Shown piece by piece: positions 1-5,783 of a stretch of 15,640 nt of DNA. Below the pieces are notes generated by a model that was not told the DNA's origin, ran no database searches, and saw only the letters and a program-made list of their open reading frames with translations. The DNA lies in NCBI GenBank assembly GCA_019418525.1, contig DYBS01000033.1:1-15640 (forward strand), in the 5' to 3' direction. Made by a program: the position numbers and the translations under genes. Origin of the DNA: Clostridiales bacterium (GTDB lineage: Bacteria; Bacillota; Clostridia; Oscillospirales; Oscillospiraceae). How positions within the stretch are numbered: position 1 is the first letter of the stretch; each line of letters starts with the position of its first letter.

Positions 1-440
1 GGCTGCCCGGCCTCCTCGGCGGCGGCGACCTCCTCGGCGGTGAGGCCGGTCTCCTCCGCCAGCTCGGAGAGAGTTGGCTCGCGGCCCAGGGCGGCGGCGA
101 GCTTTTCCCGGGCGGCGCGGACCGAGACGCCCCTCTCTTTCAGCCCCCGGCTCACCTTCACCGCCCCGTCGTCCCGGAGGAACCGTCGGATCTCCCCGGC
201 GATCTTGGGCACGGCATAGGTGGAGAACTGGCAGCCGAAAGCCGGGTCAAAGCCCCGCACCGCTTTCAGAAATCCCAGGCAGCCCAGCTGATAGAGGTCG
301 TCCGGCTCCACGCCCCGGCCGTAGTAACGCCGCACGATGCCCCAAATGAGGCCGGCATTCTCCTCTAAAATACGAGTGCAGGCCTCGTTGTCCCCCTTTC
401 GGGCCTCCTCCAGCAGCTCGGGGGTATCCGCGATGCTCAC
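1..440 (-). CDS. sigF: RNA polymerase sporulation sigma factor F (3' end outside window)
   Basis: Forespore-specific sigma-70-family factor, held inactive by SpoIIAB until engulfment-stage signalling. The visible 146 codons begin at a GTG that overlaps the spoIIAB stop (GTGA), the usual translational coupling in spoIIA operons. No other start lies in frame just upstream. Region 2 is clear: about residues 47-63 read DDLYQLGCLGFLKAVRGFD, followed by FSTYAVPKIAGEIRRFLRDDG, the region 2.3-2.4 helix that contacts the -10. Region 3 follows, with SRGLKERG and the HTH-like stretch PTLSELAEETGLTAEEV. Region 4 lies beyond the left edge. Protein sequence alone could also suggest SigG, but the position after spoIIAA and spoIIAB decides for SigF. 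The N-terminus is shorter than in Bacillus SigF as I recall it. Confidence 0.93.
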   Translation of the reverse strand, partial: MSIADTPELLEEARKGDNEACTRILEENAGLIWGIVRRYYGRGVEPDDLYQLGCLGFLKAVRGFDPAFGCQFSTYAVPKIAGEIRRFLRDDGAVKVSRGLKERGVSVRAAREKLAAALGREPTLSELAEETGLTAEEVAAAEEAGQ

Positions 441-886
441 GCCGGGGCGCCCATACGCCGGGAGATCCGCCGGCGCATCACCACCGTAGTCCCCTTCCCG
501 GGCCGGGAGCGCACCCTGACACTGTCCATGAAGCTCTCCATGATGGTGAAGCCCATACCGGAGCGCTCCTCGCCGCCGGTGGTGAACAGGGGTGTCCGGG
601 CCTGGTCCACATCGGCGATGCCCACGCCGGTATCCTTAATTAAGATCTCCACCGTGCGGTCCTCAAAGAGCCGCATGCGCATCTGCACCACTCCCAGGCA
701 GTCGGGGTAGGCGTGGACGATGCAGTTGGTCACCGCCTCACTGACCGCCGTCTTGATGTCGTTGACTTCCTCCAGCGTGGGGTCCAGCTGGGCTACGAAG
801 CAGGCCGCCGCCGCCCGTGCAAAACCCTCGTTGGCCGAACAGCTGGGAAAGCGCAGAAGCGCCTCATTGCTGCTTTGCTGTTTCAT
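437..886 (-). CDS. spoIIAB: Anti-sigma F factor / serine kinase SpoIIAB
   Basis: 149-aa GHKL-type protein that binds and inactivates SigF and phosphorylates SpoIIAA in the forespore switch. The ATP-binding motifs are all present. The N box EAVTNCIVHAY covers residues 50-60, with Glu50 as the likely catalytic base and Asn54 as the Mg-binding Asn. The G1 box DTGVGI is at 85-90, and the ATP lid/G2 motif TTGGEERSGMGFTIME is at about 102-117. The start at 886 has a strong GGGAGGGAG ribosome site 8 nt upstream, just below a GC-rich hairpin in the gap to spoIIAA. The 3' end overlaps sigF by 4 nt. Length is close to the usual 140-150 aa. Confidence 0.96.
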   Translation of the reverse strand: MKQQSSNEALLRFPSCSANEGFARAAAACFVAQLDPTLEEVNDIKTAVSEAVTNCIVHAYPDCLGVVQMRMRLFEDRTVEILIKDTGVGIADVDQARTPLFTTGGEERSGMGFTIMESFMDSVRVRSRPGKGTTVVMRRRISRRMGAPA

Positions 887-902
887 ATGTATGCTCCCTC
901 CC

Positions 903-923
903 CGGGCGGGCAGTGCCCGCCCG
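903..923 (-). promoter_or_regulatory. Intercistronic GC hairpin between spoIIAA and spoIIAB
   Basis: The 21-nt odd palindrome CGGGCGGGC-ACT-GCCCGCCCG forms a 9-bp all-GC stem with a 3-nt loop. It lies right after the spoIIAA stop, and its 3' arm abuts the spoIIAB Shine-Dalgarno (894-902). No T-run follows, so it is not a normal terminator. It may lower spoIIAB translation, or mark an RNA processing site, and so set the SpoIIAA:SpoIIAB ratio. The structure is seen; the role is inferred. Confidence 0.55.
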
Positions 924-926
924 CTC

Positions 927-1232
927 TTATTCCACCGTGACCAGGCGCTCCACGCCCGCGGCCCGCAAGACCTTGCCCGCCTGCTCCGGTACCCCGGCCA
1001 GACGCAACTCGCCCCCCAACGCCTGGACCTGCCGCCAGGTGCGCAGCACCACCGCGATGCCCGAGCTGTCCATGAAGGTCACCCCGGACAGGTCCAGGAT
1101 CAGCTCCCGGGGGGCGGTGGTGTCCACCAGTGTCTCCAGCTCCCGCATGAGCGCCCGGGCCCGGTGGTGGTCCACCTCTCCCCGCAGCACAGCGGTGCGC
1201 ACCCGCCCCTCTCCTGTGCAGGTGATTGCCAT
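927..1232 (-). CDS. spoIIAA: Anti-sigma F factor antagonist SpoIIAA
   Basis: 101-aa STAS-domain protein. Its unphosphorylated form displaces SigF from SpoIIAB, and SpoIIAB turns it off by phosphorylation. The phospho-acceptor motif FMDSSGIAVV is at residues 53-62. By alignment with Bacillus SpoIIAA, the second Ser (Ser57) is the target. The STAS core LILDLSGVTFMDSSG and the C-terminal GVPEQAGKVLRAAGVERL are typical. Length is slightly short of the ~115 aa usual in Bacillus. The ATG at 1232 has AAGGAGG 8 nt upstream (about 1241-1248). It is the first gene of the spoIIA operon. The 48 bases up to the terminator of the next gene must hold its promoter, but I see no convincing SigH -35/-10 pair there. 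Confidence 0.95.
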   Translation of the reverse strand: MAITCTGEGRVRTAVLRGEVDHHRARALMRELETLVDTTAPRELILDLSGVTFMDSSGIAVVLRTWRQVQALGGELRLAGVPEQAGKVLRAAGVERLVTVE

Positions 1233-1276
1233 GGCTTGTCCCTCCTTACTCTATTCCGACTCCCGTTTTCGGAGAC

Positions 1277-1315
1277 AAAAAATCGCCTCATACCATTTTC
1301 TGGTATGAGGCGATT
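1277..1315 (-). terminator. Rho-independent terminator of the sigma-54 activator gene
   Basis: A perfect 15-bp stem (AATCGCCTCATACCA paired with TGGTATGAGGCGATT, 1281-1315) with a 5-nt loop. On the minus strand it is followed by a run of T (1277-1282). It lies 40 nt downstream of the activator stop and separates that gene from the spoIIA operon. Confidence 0.93.
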
Positions 1316-1354
1316 ATACCCGATGTCTGCCGCACAATCGGTCGAAGGACCGCT

Positions 1355-2341
1355 TCAGCGCAATTCATATTCCGAGATCTTATTGAACAGCTGCCGGGCG
1401 CTGATACCCAGACGCCGGGCGGCCTCGGTGACATTGTGGCCGGTCTGATCCAGCACCCAGCGGAGGTATTCGGCCTCGCTCTTGCGCTTGAATTCCTTCC
1501 AGCTCAGGATGGTATCAAAGCGGGGCTTGGGCTTGGTCTCCTCGGCGGGGGTCAGGTCATACAGCACCGGCAGGCCCCGCTCGGTGATGACCCCATCCTC
1601 GGAGAGAACCACCATGCGGTCCACGATATTCTTCATCTCCCGCATGTTGCCGGGATAGCTGTAATGGAGCAAAAAGTCCCAGGCCTTGGGTACGATGGTC
1701 GTGATCTCCTTGCGGAACTCCCCCTGGGCCCGCTGAAGGAAGAAGCGTACCAGATCTTCAATGTCCTCCGGGCGCTCCCGCACCGAGGGGATGCGGATGA
1801 CGATGGTGCTGATGCGGTAGAGGAAGTCTTCCCGCATGCGACCGGCCCGGATCTCAGTGTACGGATCCTTGTTGGTGGCCGAGAGGAGCCGGAACTCCAC
1901 CTGTTGGGAGTGGTTGGCTCCGATGCGCTCGATCTGCTTGGTCTCGATGGCCCGCAGGAGCTTGACCTGGGTGCTCAGGCTCACATCGCCGATCTCGTCA
2001 ATGAAGAGGGTTCCGGTATTGGCCTGCTCAAAGCGGCCCTCCCGGGCCCGGGTAGCTCCGGTAAAGGCCCCCTGTTCATGGCCGAAGAGCTCCGACTCCA
2101 GCAGCGTGTCCGGATAGGCGCTGCAGTTGACCACCACGAAGGGTTTTTCGCTGCGGTCGCTGCACGCGTGGATATAGCGAGCTACCACGTCCTTGCCGGT
2201 GCCCGACTCCCCCAGGATCATCACATTCACATTGGAATCGGCCACATTTTCGCAGTTGCGCAGGGCATCCAGGTAGGCCTTGGATTTGGATTCCAGGTAA
2301 AAAGATTGGCGCATTTCTTCCTTTGTAGGCATTTTAGACAT
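1355..2341 (-). CDS. Sigma-54-dependent transcriptional activator lacking a sensory domain
   Basis: 328-aa AAA+ enhancer-binding protein that would remodel sigma-54 RNA polymerase using ATP. Walker A is GESGTGKD (44-51), the sigma-54-contacting loop is GAFTGA (91-96), Walker B is LFIDEIGD (112-119), and the arginine-finger/sensor region is near REDFLYRI (170-177). The typical YPGNMREM follows at 229-236. The C-terminus is a Fis-type HTH (NVTEAARRLGISARQLFNK, about 303-321). Only ~35 residues precede the AAA+ core, so there is no receiver, GAF, PAS or ACT domain. It resembles PspF in that respect, and its input signal must come some other way. It is divergent from grdX, which has a -24/-12 promoter, so it is the obvious activator of that operon. 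The start is uncertain: ATG 2341 has a weak AGGGG 4 nt away, and ATG 2314 follows AAAGGAAGAA. Confidence 0.93.
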   Translation of the reverse strand: MSKMPTKEEMRQSFYLESKSKAYLDALRNCENVADSNVNVMILGESGTGKDVVARYIHACSDRSEKPFVVVNCSAYPDTLLESELFGHEQGAFTGATRAREGRFEQANTGTLFIDEIGDVSLSTQVKLLRAIETKQIERIGANHSQQVEFRLLSATNKDPYTEIRAGRMREDFLYRISTIVIRIPSVRERPEDIEDLVRFFLQRAQGEFRKEITTIVPKAWDFLLHYSYPGNMREMKNIVDRMVVLSEDGVITERGLPVLYDLTPAEETKPKPRFDTILSWKEFKRKSEAEYLRWVLDQTGHNVTEAARRLGISARQLFNKISEYELR

Positions 2342-2384
2342 ACTACCCCTGATTTCTTCGATAATTTTTTCGTATCTTGCCTAT

Positions 2385-2413
2385 ATAATATCAGAATTTT
2401 CCTTCATATGCAA
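2385..2413 (-). promoter_or_regulatory. Predicted sigma-A promoter (extended -10) of the activator gene
   Basis: On the minus strand, TTGCAT (2408-2413) and TATTAT (2385-2390) are 17 nt apart, with TGA directly before the -10 giving an extended -10 element. The predicted start is about 2378, some 37 nt upstream of the activator start. The -10 matches 5/6 and the -35 3/6. Confidence 0.6.
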
Positions 2414-2474
2414 GAAAAATTTTTCCCGCCACGTATTTTGGCCTTTTTAATTTCCTGTAATTAACAAATACTTA

Positions 2475-2517
2475 AATCGCGGTTACAAAAATTGTTTGCA
2501 TAGATAATCGTGATGAC
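2475..2517. promoter_or_regulatory. Possible enhancer (UAS) for the sigma-54 activator: two related half-palindromes
   Basis: AATCGCGGTTAC (2475-2486) and AATCGTGATGAC (2506-2517) match at 9 of 12 positions and are exactly 31 bp apart, close to three helical turns. The first is nearly symmetric around CG|CG, and the second contains ATCGTGAT. They sit about 75-115 bp upstream of the predicted start of the -24/-12 promoter, the usual distance for an activator site. The match is short and the region is AT-rich, so chance is possible. Confidence 0.35.
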
Positions 2518-2563
2518 CTTCCAAATCCTTTATTTAAAAACTTTTTATCTCCGGCCTTCAAAA

Positions 2564-2580
2564 TTGGCACGCCGTTTGCA
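2564..2580 (+). promoter_or_regulatory. Sigma-54 (-24/-12) promoter of the grdX operon
   Basis: TTGGCACGCCGTTTGCA matches the RpoN consensus TGGCAC-N5-TTGCA. The invariant GG (2566-2567) and GC (2578-2579) are 10 nt apart, as required. Transcription should start near 2591, leaving a ~30-nt leader with AAAGGAG (2605-2611) before the grdX ATG at 2623. The activator gene faces away on the other side of the same gap. Confidence 0.92.
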
Positions 2581-2622
2581 TTATATATAAACAGAACGCC
2601 GCAGAAAGGAGCGCGATCCAAC

Positions 2623-3030
2623 ATGGGATATACCGTGGTGACCAATAACGTACGGTGCCGGGATCGATACGAAGGCGAGTACGATGTGGTATACAATGAG
2701 GACTGGACCTACCTGGATGTCCTATATCAGGTGCGGGACCTGGTCCAAAAGGGTGCCATCCTGATCACCCATCCCATGGCCGGCAGCTTGAAGCCCAATC
2801 AGACTCCCTTCCGCTCGGTGGTGGTGGGGACCTACACTCTGGAGGACAAGGAACCTTGGGAGGACATCACGCTGATTGAAAACAGCATCGATTCCTGCAA
2901 GAAGTTTCTCCGTGGGCGTCCCCTTCCCCCCTGGCCGGAGGATATCAAAAAGGACTTCCGGACGCTGGATCTCTCCTTTATTGAAGGCGCGATGGCAAGG
3001 GCACCTCGGTGCCCAGGGATTACCGAATGA
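2623..3030 (+). CDS. grdX: GrdX family protein
   Basis: 135-aa small soluble protein of the GrdX family, which typically heads glycine/sarcosine/betaine reductase operons. Its biochemical role is not established. The N-terminal VTNN, the central LVQKGAILITHPMAGSLKP and the following NQTPFRSVV are the family's recognisable core, with D-L-S-F-I-E-G-A near the C-terminus (about 117-124). The partial gene at the right end of the window has the same core (PLAGSVKPNETPFRSV) and the same DYRLIDGAL ending. It is the first gene behind the sigma-54 promoter, and only 15 nt separate it from the next gene. Assignment rests on remembered family motifs plus context. Confidence 0.85.
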   Translation: MGYTVVTNNVRCRDRYEGEYDVVYNEDWTYLDVLYQVRDLVQKGAILITHPMAGSLKPNQTPFRSVVVGTYTLEDKEPWEDITLIENSIDSCKKFLRGRPLPPWPEDIKKDFRTLDLSFIEGAMARAPRCPGITE

Positions 3031-3045
3031 AAGTGAGGAATGACA

Positions 3046-4332
3046 ATGAGACTAGAACTTGGCAAGATCCACATCAAAGATGTGCAGTTCGGCGCTGAGA
3101 CCAAGGTCGAGGCTGGCGTTCTCTACGTCAATGAGGACGAGATCCGCAAGTTGGTCCTGGAGGACGAGCGCATTATCGGGTGCCGCGTTGAGCTGGCTCA
3201 CCCCGGCGAGTCCTGCCGTATCACCCCCGTCAAGGATGTTCTGGAGCCCCGCGTGAAGGTCTCCGGCGGCGGCGAGATTTTCCCCGGCGCCCTGAACAAG
3301 GTCGGCCAGGTCGGAAGCGGCCGCACCCACTGCCTGGACGGTGCCTGCGTGGTCACTGTCGGTAAGATCGTCGGCTTCCAGGAGGGCGTCATCGACATGT
3401 CCGGCCCCGCCGCCGACTACTGCCCCTTCTCCAAGACCCAGAACGTCTGTGTGGTCATCGAGCCCAAGGACGGCCTGGAGACCCACGACTACGAGCAGGC
3501 TGGCCGTATGGTCGGTCTGAAGGTCGCCGATTACCTGGGCCAGTGCGCCCGCGATCTGGAGCCCGATGAGATCGTGGTCTATGAGACCAAGCCTCTGCTG
3601 GAGCAGATCGCCGAGTACCCCAATCTGCCCAAGGTCGGCTACCTGCACATGCTGCAGTCTCAGGGCCTGCTCCACGACACCTTCTACTATGGCGTGGACG
3701 CCAAGACCTTTATCCCCACTTTGATGTACCCCACCGAGATCATGGACGGCGCCATCGTCTCCGGTAACTGCGTGGCCCCCTGCGACAAGGTGACCACCTA
3801 TCACCACTTCCACAACCCCGTGATCGAGGACCTGTACAAGCATCACGGCAAGGACCTCAACTTCGTGGGCGTCATCCTGACCAACGAGAACGTGTTCCTG
3901 GCCGACAAGGAGCGCTGCTCCGACATGGTCGCCAAGCTGGCCAAGTACATCGGCCTGGACGGCATCCTGATCACCGAGGAAGGCTACGGCAACCCCGATA
4001 CTGACCTGATGATGAACTGCCGCAAGGTGCAGCAGGCCGGCGTGGACGTGGTCCTCATCACCGACGAGTTCCCCGGCCGCGACGGTAAGTCCCTGTCCCT
4101 GGCCGACGCCTGCAACGAAGCCAACGCTCTGGCCTCCTGCGGCAACGGCAACGTGGTCATCCACTTCCCGCCCATGGATCGTCTGATCGGCATGACCGAC
4201 TACATCGAGATGCAGATCGGCGGCTGGGCCGGCTGTAAGAACGCTGACGGCAGCTTCGACGCCGAGATCCAGATCATCATCGCGTCCACCATCGCCAACG
4301 GCTTTAACAAGCTGGCCGCGAGAGGCATTTAA
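3046..4332 (+). CDS. Grd component B proprotein, GrdE/GrdG/GrdI type (module 1)
   Basis: 428-aa precursor of the alpha and beta subunits of the substrate-binding component B. In this family autoproteolysis at a Cys yields a pyruvoyl-bearing fragment that forms a Schiff base with the substrate amine. The conserved site DGAIVSGNC places that Cys at residue 242, the position I recall for GrdE. ATG 3046 is chosen over ATG 3040 because GAGGA (3035-3039) leaves 6 nt before 3046 and none before 3040. It also gives the same MRLELG start as the second copy. The first 250 residues match copy 2 at about 60% by hand alignment. The C-terminal third differs more, with QIIIASTIANGFN against QVITGATNEMGFN. 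That suggests a sarcosine/betaine-type or other substrate rather than glycine, but this is weak inference. Codons are strongly biased: after codon 3 there is no TTA, CTA or TCA. Confidence 0.93.
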   Translation: MRLELGKIHIKDVQFGAETKVEAGVLYVNEDEIRKLVLEDERIIGCRVELAHPGESCRITPVKDVLEPRVKVSGGGEIFPGALNKVGQVGSGRTHCLDGACVVTVGKIVGFQEGVIDMSGPAADYCPFSKTQNVCVVIEPKDGLETHDYEQAGRMVGLKVADYLGQCARDLEPDEIVVYETKPLLEQIAEYPNLPKVGYLHMLQSQGLLHDTFYYGVDAKTFIPTLMYPTEIMDGAIVSGNCVAPCDKVTTYHHFHNPVIEDLYKHHGKDLNFVGVILTNENVFLADKERCSDMVAKLAKYIGLDGILITEEGYGNPDTDLMMNCRKVQQAGVDVVLITDEFPGRDGKSLSLADACNEANALASCGNGNVVIHFPPMDRLIGMTDYIEMQIGGWAGCKNADGSFDAEIQIIIASTIANGFNKLAARGI

Positions 4333-4353
4333 ATTTAGAGGAGGTGTGCCTGA

Positions 4354-5673
4354 ATGGATAAGATTCGTGTCGTTCACTATATCAACCAGTTCTTCGCCGG
4401 CATCGGCGGCGAGGAGAAAGCCGATATCCCCCCCGAGATTCGTCCCGGCACCGTAGGCCCCGGCCTGGCTCTGCAGAAGGGTCTGGGCGATGAGTACGAG
4501 GTCGTTGCTACCGCCATCTGCGGCGACAGCCACTTCGGCGCTCACATGGATGAGGACACCGCTCAGCTGCTGGACATGATCGCCGAGTACAAGCCTCAGC
4601 TCTTCGTGGCTGGCCCCGCGTTCAACGCCGGCCGTTACGGCGTGGCCTGCGGCAACATCGCCAAGTCCGTGGAGGAGAAGTTCAACATCCCCGTGGTCAC
4701 CGGTATGTACGTGGAGAACCCCGGCGTTGACATGTTCCGCAAGGACCTGTTCATCATCAAGACCGGCGACTCCGCCGCTGACATGCGCAATTCTATGCCC
4801 AAGATGGCCGCTCTGGCTAAGAAGCTCTATGAGTGCGGCGGCAAGATCGAGTGCATCGGCAGCCCCGAGGAGGAAGGTTATCACGAGCGGGGCATCCGTG
4901 TCAACTACTTCGCCGACATCCGCGGCTCCGAGCGCGGCATCCAGATGCTGCTGAAGAAGATGGCCAAGGAGCCCTTCCAGACTGAGTATCCCATGCCTAT
5001 CTTCGACCGTGTGCCTCCTGCTGCTCCTGTCACCGACATGAAGCACGCCAAGATCGCGGTGGTCACCTCCGGCGGTATCGTGCCTCAGGGCAACCCCGAC
5101 CACATCGAGTCCTCCTCCGCCACCAAGTGGGGCAAGTACTCCATCGAGGGTATGGACCACATGGACAAGAAGGACTTCATGACCATCCACGGCGGCTACG
5201 ACCGCGCCTTCGTCACCGAGGACCCCGATCTGGTCGTGCCTCTGGACGTCCTGCGTGAGCTGGAGAAGGAAGGCGAGTTCGGCGAGCTGGCCAACTACTT
5301 CATCACCACCACCGGTACCGGTACCTCCACCGGCAACGCCAAGCGTTTCGGCGAGGAGTTCGTTCCCGGCCTCATTGAGGATAACGTCACGGCTGTTATC
5401 CTCACCTCCACGTGAGGCACCTGCACTCGTTGCGGTGCAACGATGGTTAAGGAAATCGAGCGCGCTGGTATCCCCGTTGTCCATATGTGTACTGTGGTGC
5501 CTATCTCCAAGACGATCGGCGCCAACCGTATCATCCCCGCCGTTGGTATCCCCTATCCTCTGGGCGATCCCCATCTGGGCGAGGAGGGCAGCTACAAGCT
5601 GCGCATGAAGCTGGTCAAGCGGGCTCTGAAGGCTCTGCAGACTCCTGTGGACGGCCAGACCGTGTTCGAGTAA
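4354..5673 (+). CDS. Grd component B selenoprotein, GrdB/GrdF/GrdH type (module 1), with in-frame UGA = Sec
   Basis: 439-aa selenoprotein that carries out the redox step of component B and passes the carboxymethyl group to selenoprotein A. The open frame appears to end at UGA 5413-5415 but continues in phase to TAA 5671-5673. Reading UGA as selenocysteine gives the family motif U354-G-T-C357-T-R-C360 (UxxCxxC) and the usual total length. The N-terminal VVHYINQFFAGIGGEEKAD and the central GPAFNAGRYGVACG, TSGGIVP and GNPDHIESSSA are family landmarks. GAGGAGGTG lies about 9 nt before the ATG. It follows the GrdE-type gene by 21 nt, forming one component-B unit. A hairpin directly after the UGA is the candidate SECIS. 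It needs selA/B/C/D elsewhere. The substrate (glycine, sarcosine, betaine or another amine) is not decided by sequence. Confidence 0.94.
5410..5450 (+). promoter_or_regulatory. Sec codon UGA and bacterial SECIS element, copy 1
   Basis: The UGA at 5413-5415 is followed by TCGTTGC-GGT-GCAACGA (5427-5443), a 7-bp stem with a GGU loop. The outer ACC/GGT pair (5419-5421 with 5445-5447) can extend it. The GGU begins 18 nt after the UGA, the same spacing I recall for the GGU of E. coli fdhF. The 41 nt 5410-5450 are identical in the second module, including third codon positions, and use ACT, CGT, GGT, GCA and GTT where these genes mostly prefer C-ending codons. Confidence 0.85.
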
Positions 5674-5716
5674 TCCCAGCGTTTGGCCCGTAAGGGCTTG
5701 ATCGTGTATGCTGTGT

Positions 5717-5759
5717 ACGGGGGCACGCGAAGGCACTTGGTACCTCCGCGCGCCCCCGT
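5717..5759 (+). promoter_or_regulatory. Strong hairpin between the selenoprotein gene and the transporter
   Basis: ACGGGGGC-A-CGCG (5717-5729) pairs with CGCG-C-GCCCCCGT (5747-5759), one mismatch, with an inner AGG/CCT pairing above it. The next bases are TTCCCGATTTTG, not a proper T-run. It looks like a leaky terminator or an mRNA-processing or stabilising hairpin that would make the grd genes more abundant than the transporter message. A smaller GCCC-GTAA-GGGC hairpin lies just upstream. Confidence 0.55.
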
Positions 5760-5783
5760 TCCCGATTTTGAAAGGGGCGTTTT

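Noticed and set aside
1233..1280. SigH promoter for spoIIA
   Set aside because: A GGAATA resembling a SigH -10 is present on the minus strand, but no AGGA-type -35 lies at the right distance.
1340..1346. 0A-box-like GGTCGAA upstream of spoIIA
   Set aside because: Single 6/7 match ~110 bp from spoIIAA and on the far side of the activator gene's terminator; likely chance.
1226..2464. 412-codon open frame on the plus strand
   Set aside because: Antisense to the sigma-54 activator, whose AAA+ motifs are unambiguous.
5413..5673. Nonsense mutation / pseudogene in selenoprotein B
   Set aside because: Both copies have UGA at the same place, within UxxCxxC, with an intact frame after it and a conserved hairpin.
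3052..5736. 894-codon open frame on the minus strand
   Set aside because: It is exactly in register with, and antisense to, the two grd genes. It exists only because TTA, CTA and TCA are absent from them. It has low-complexity composition (G, H, D, V) and no ribosome site.
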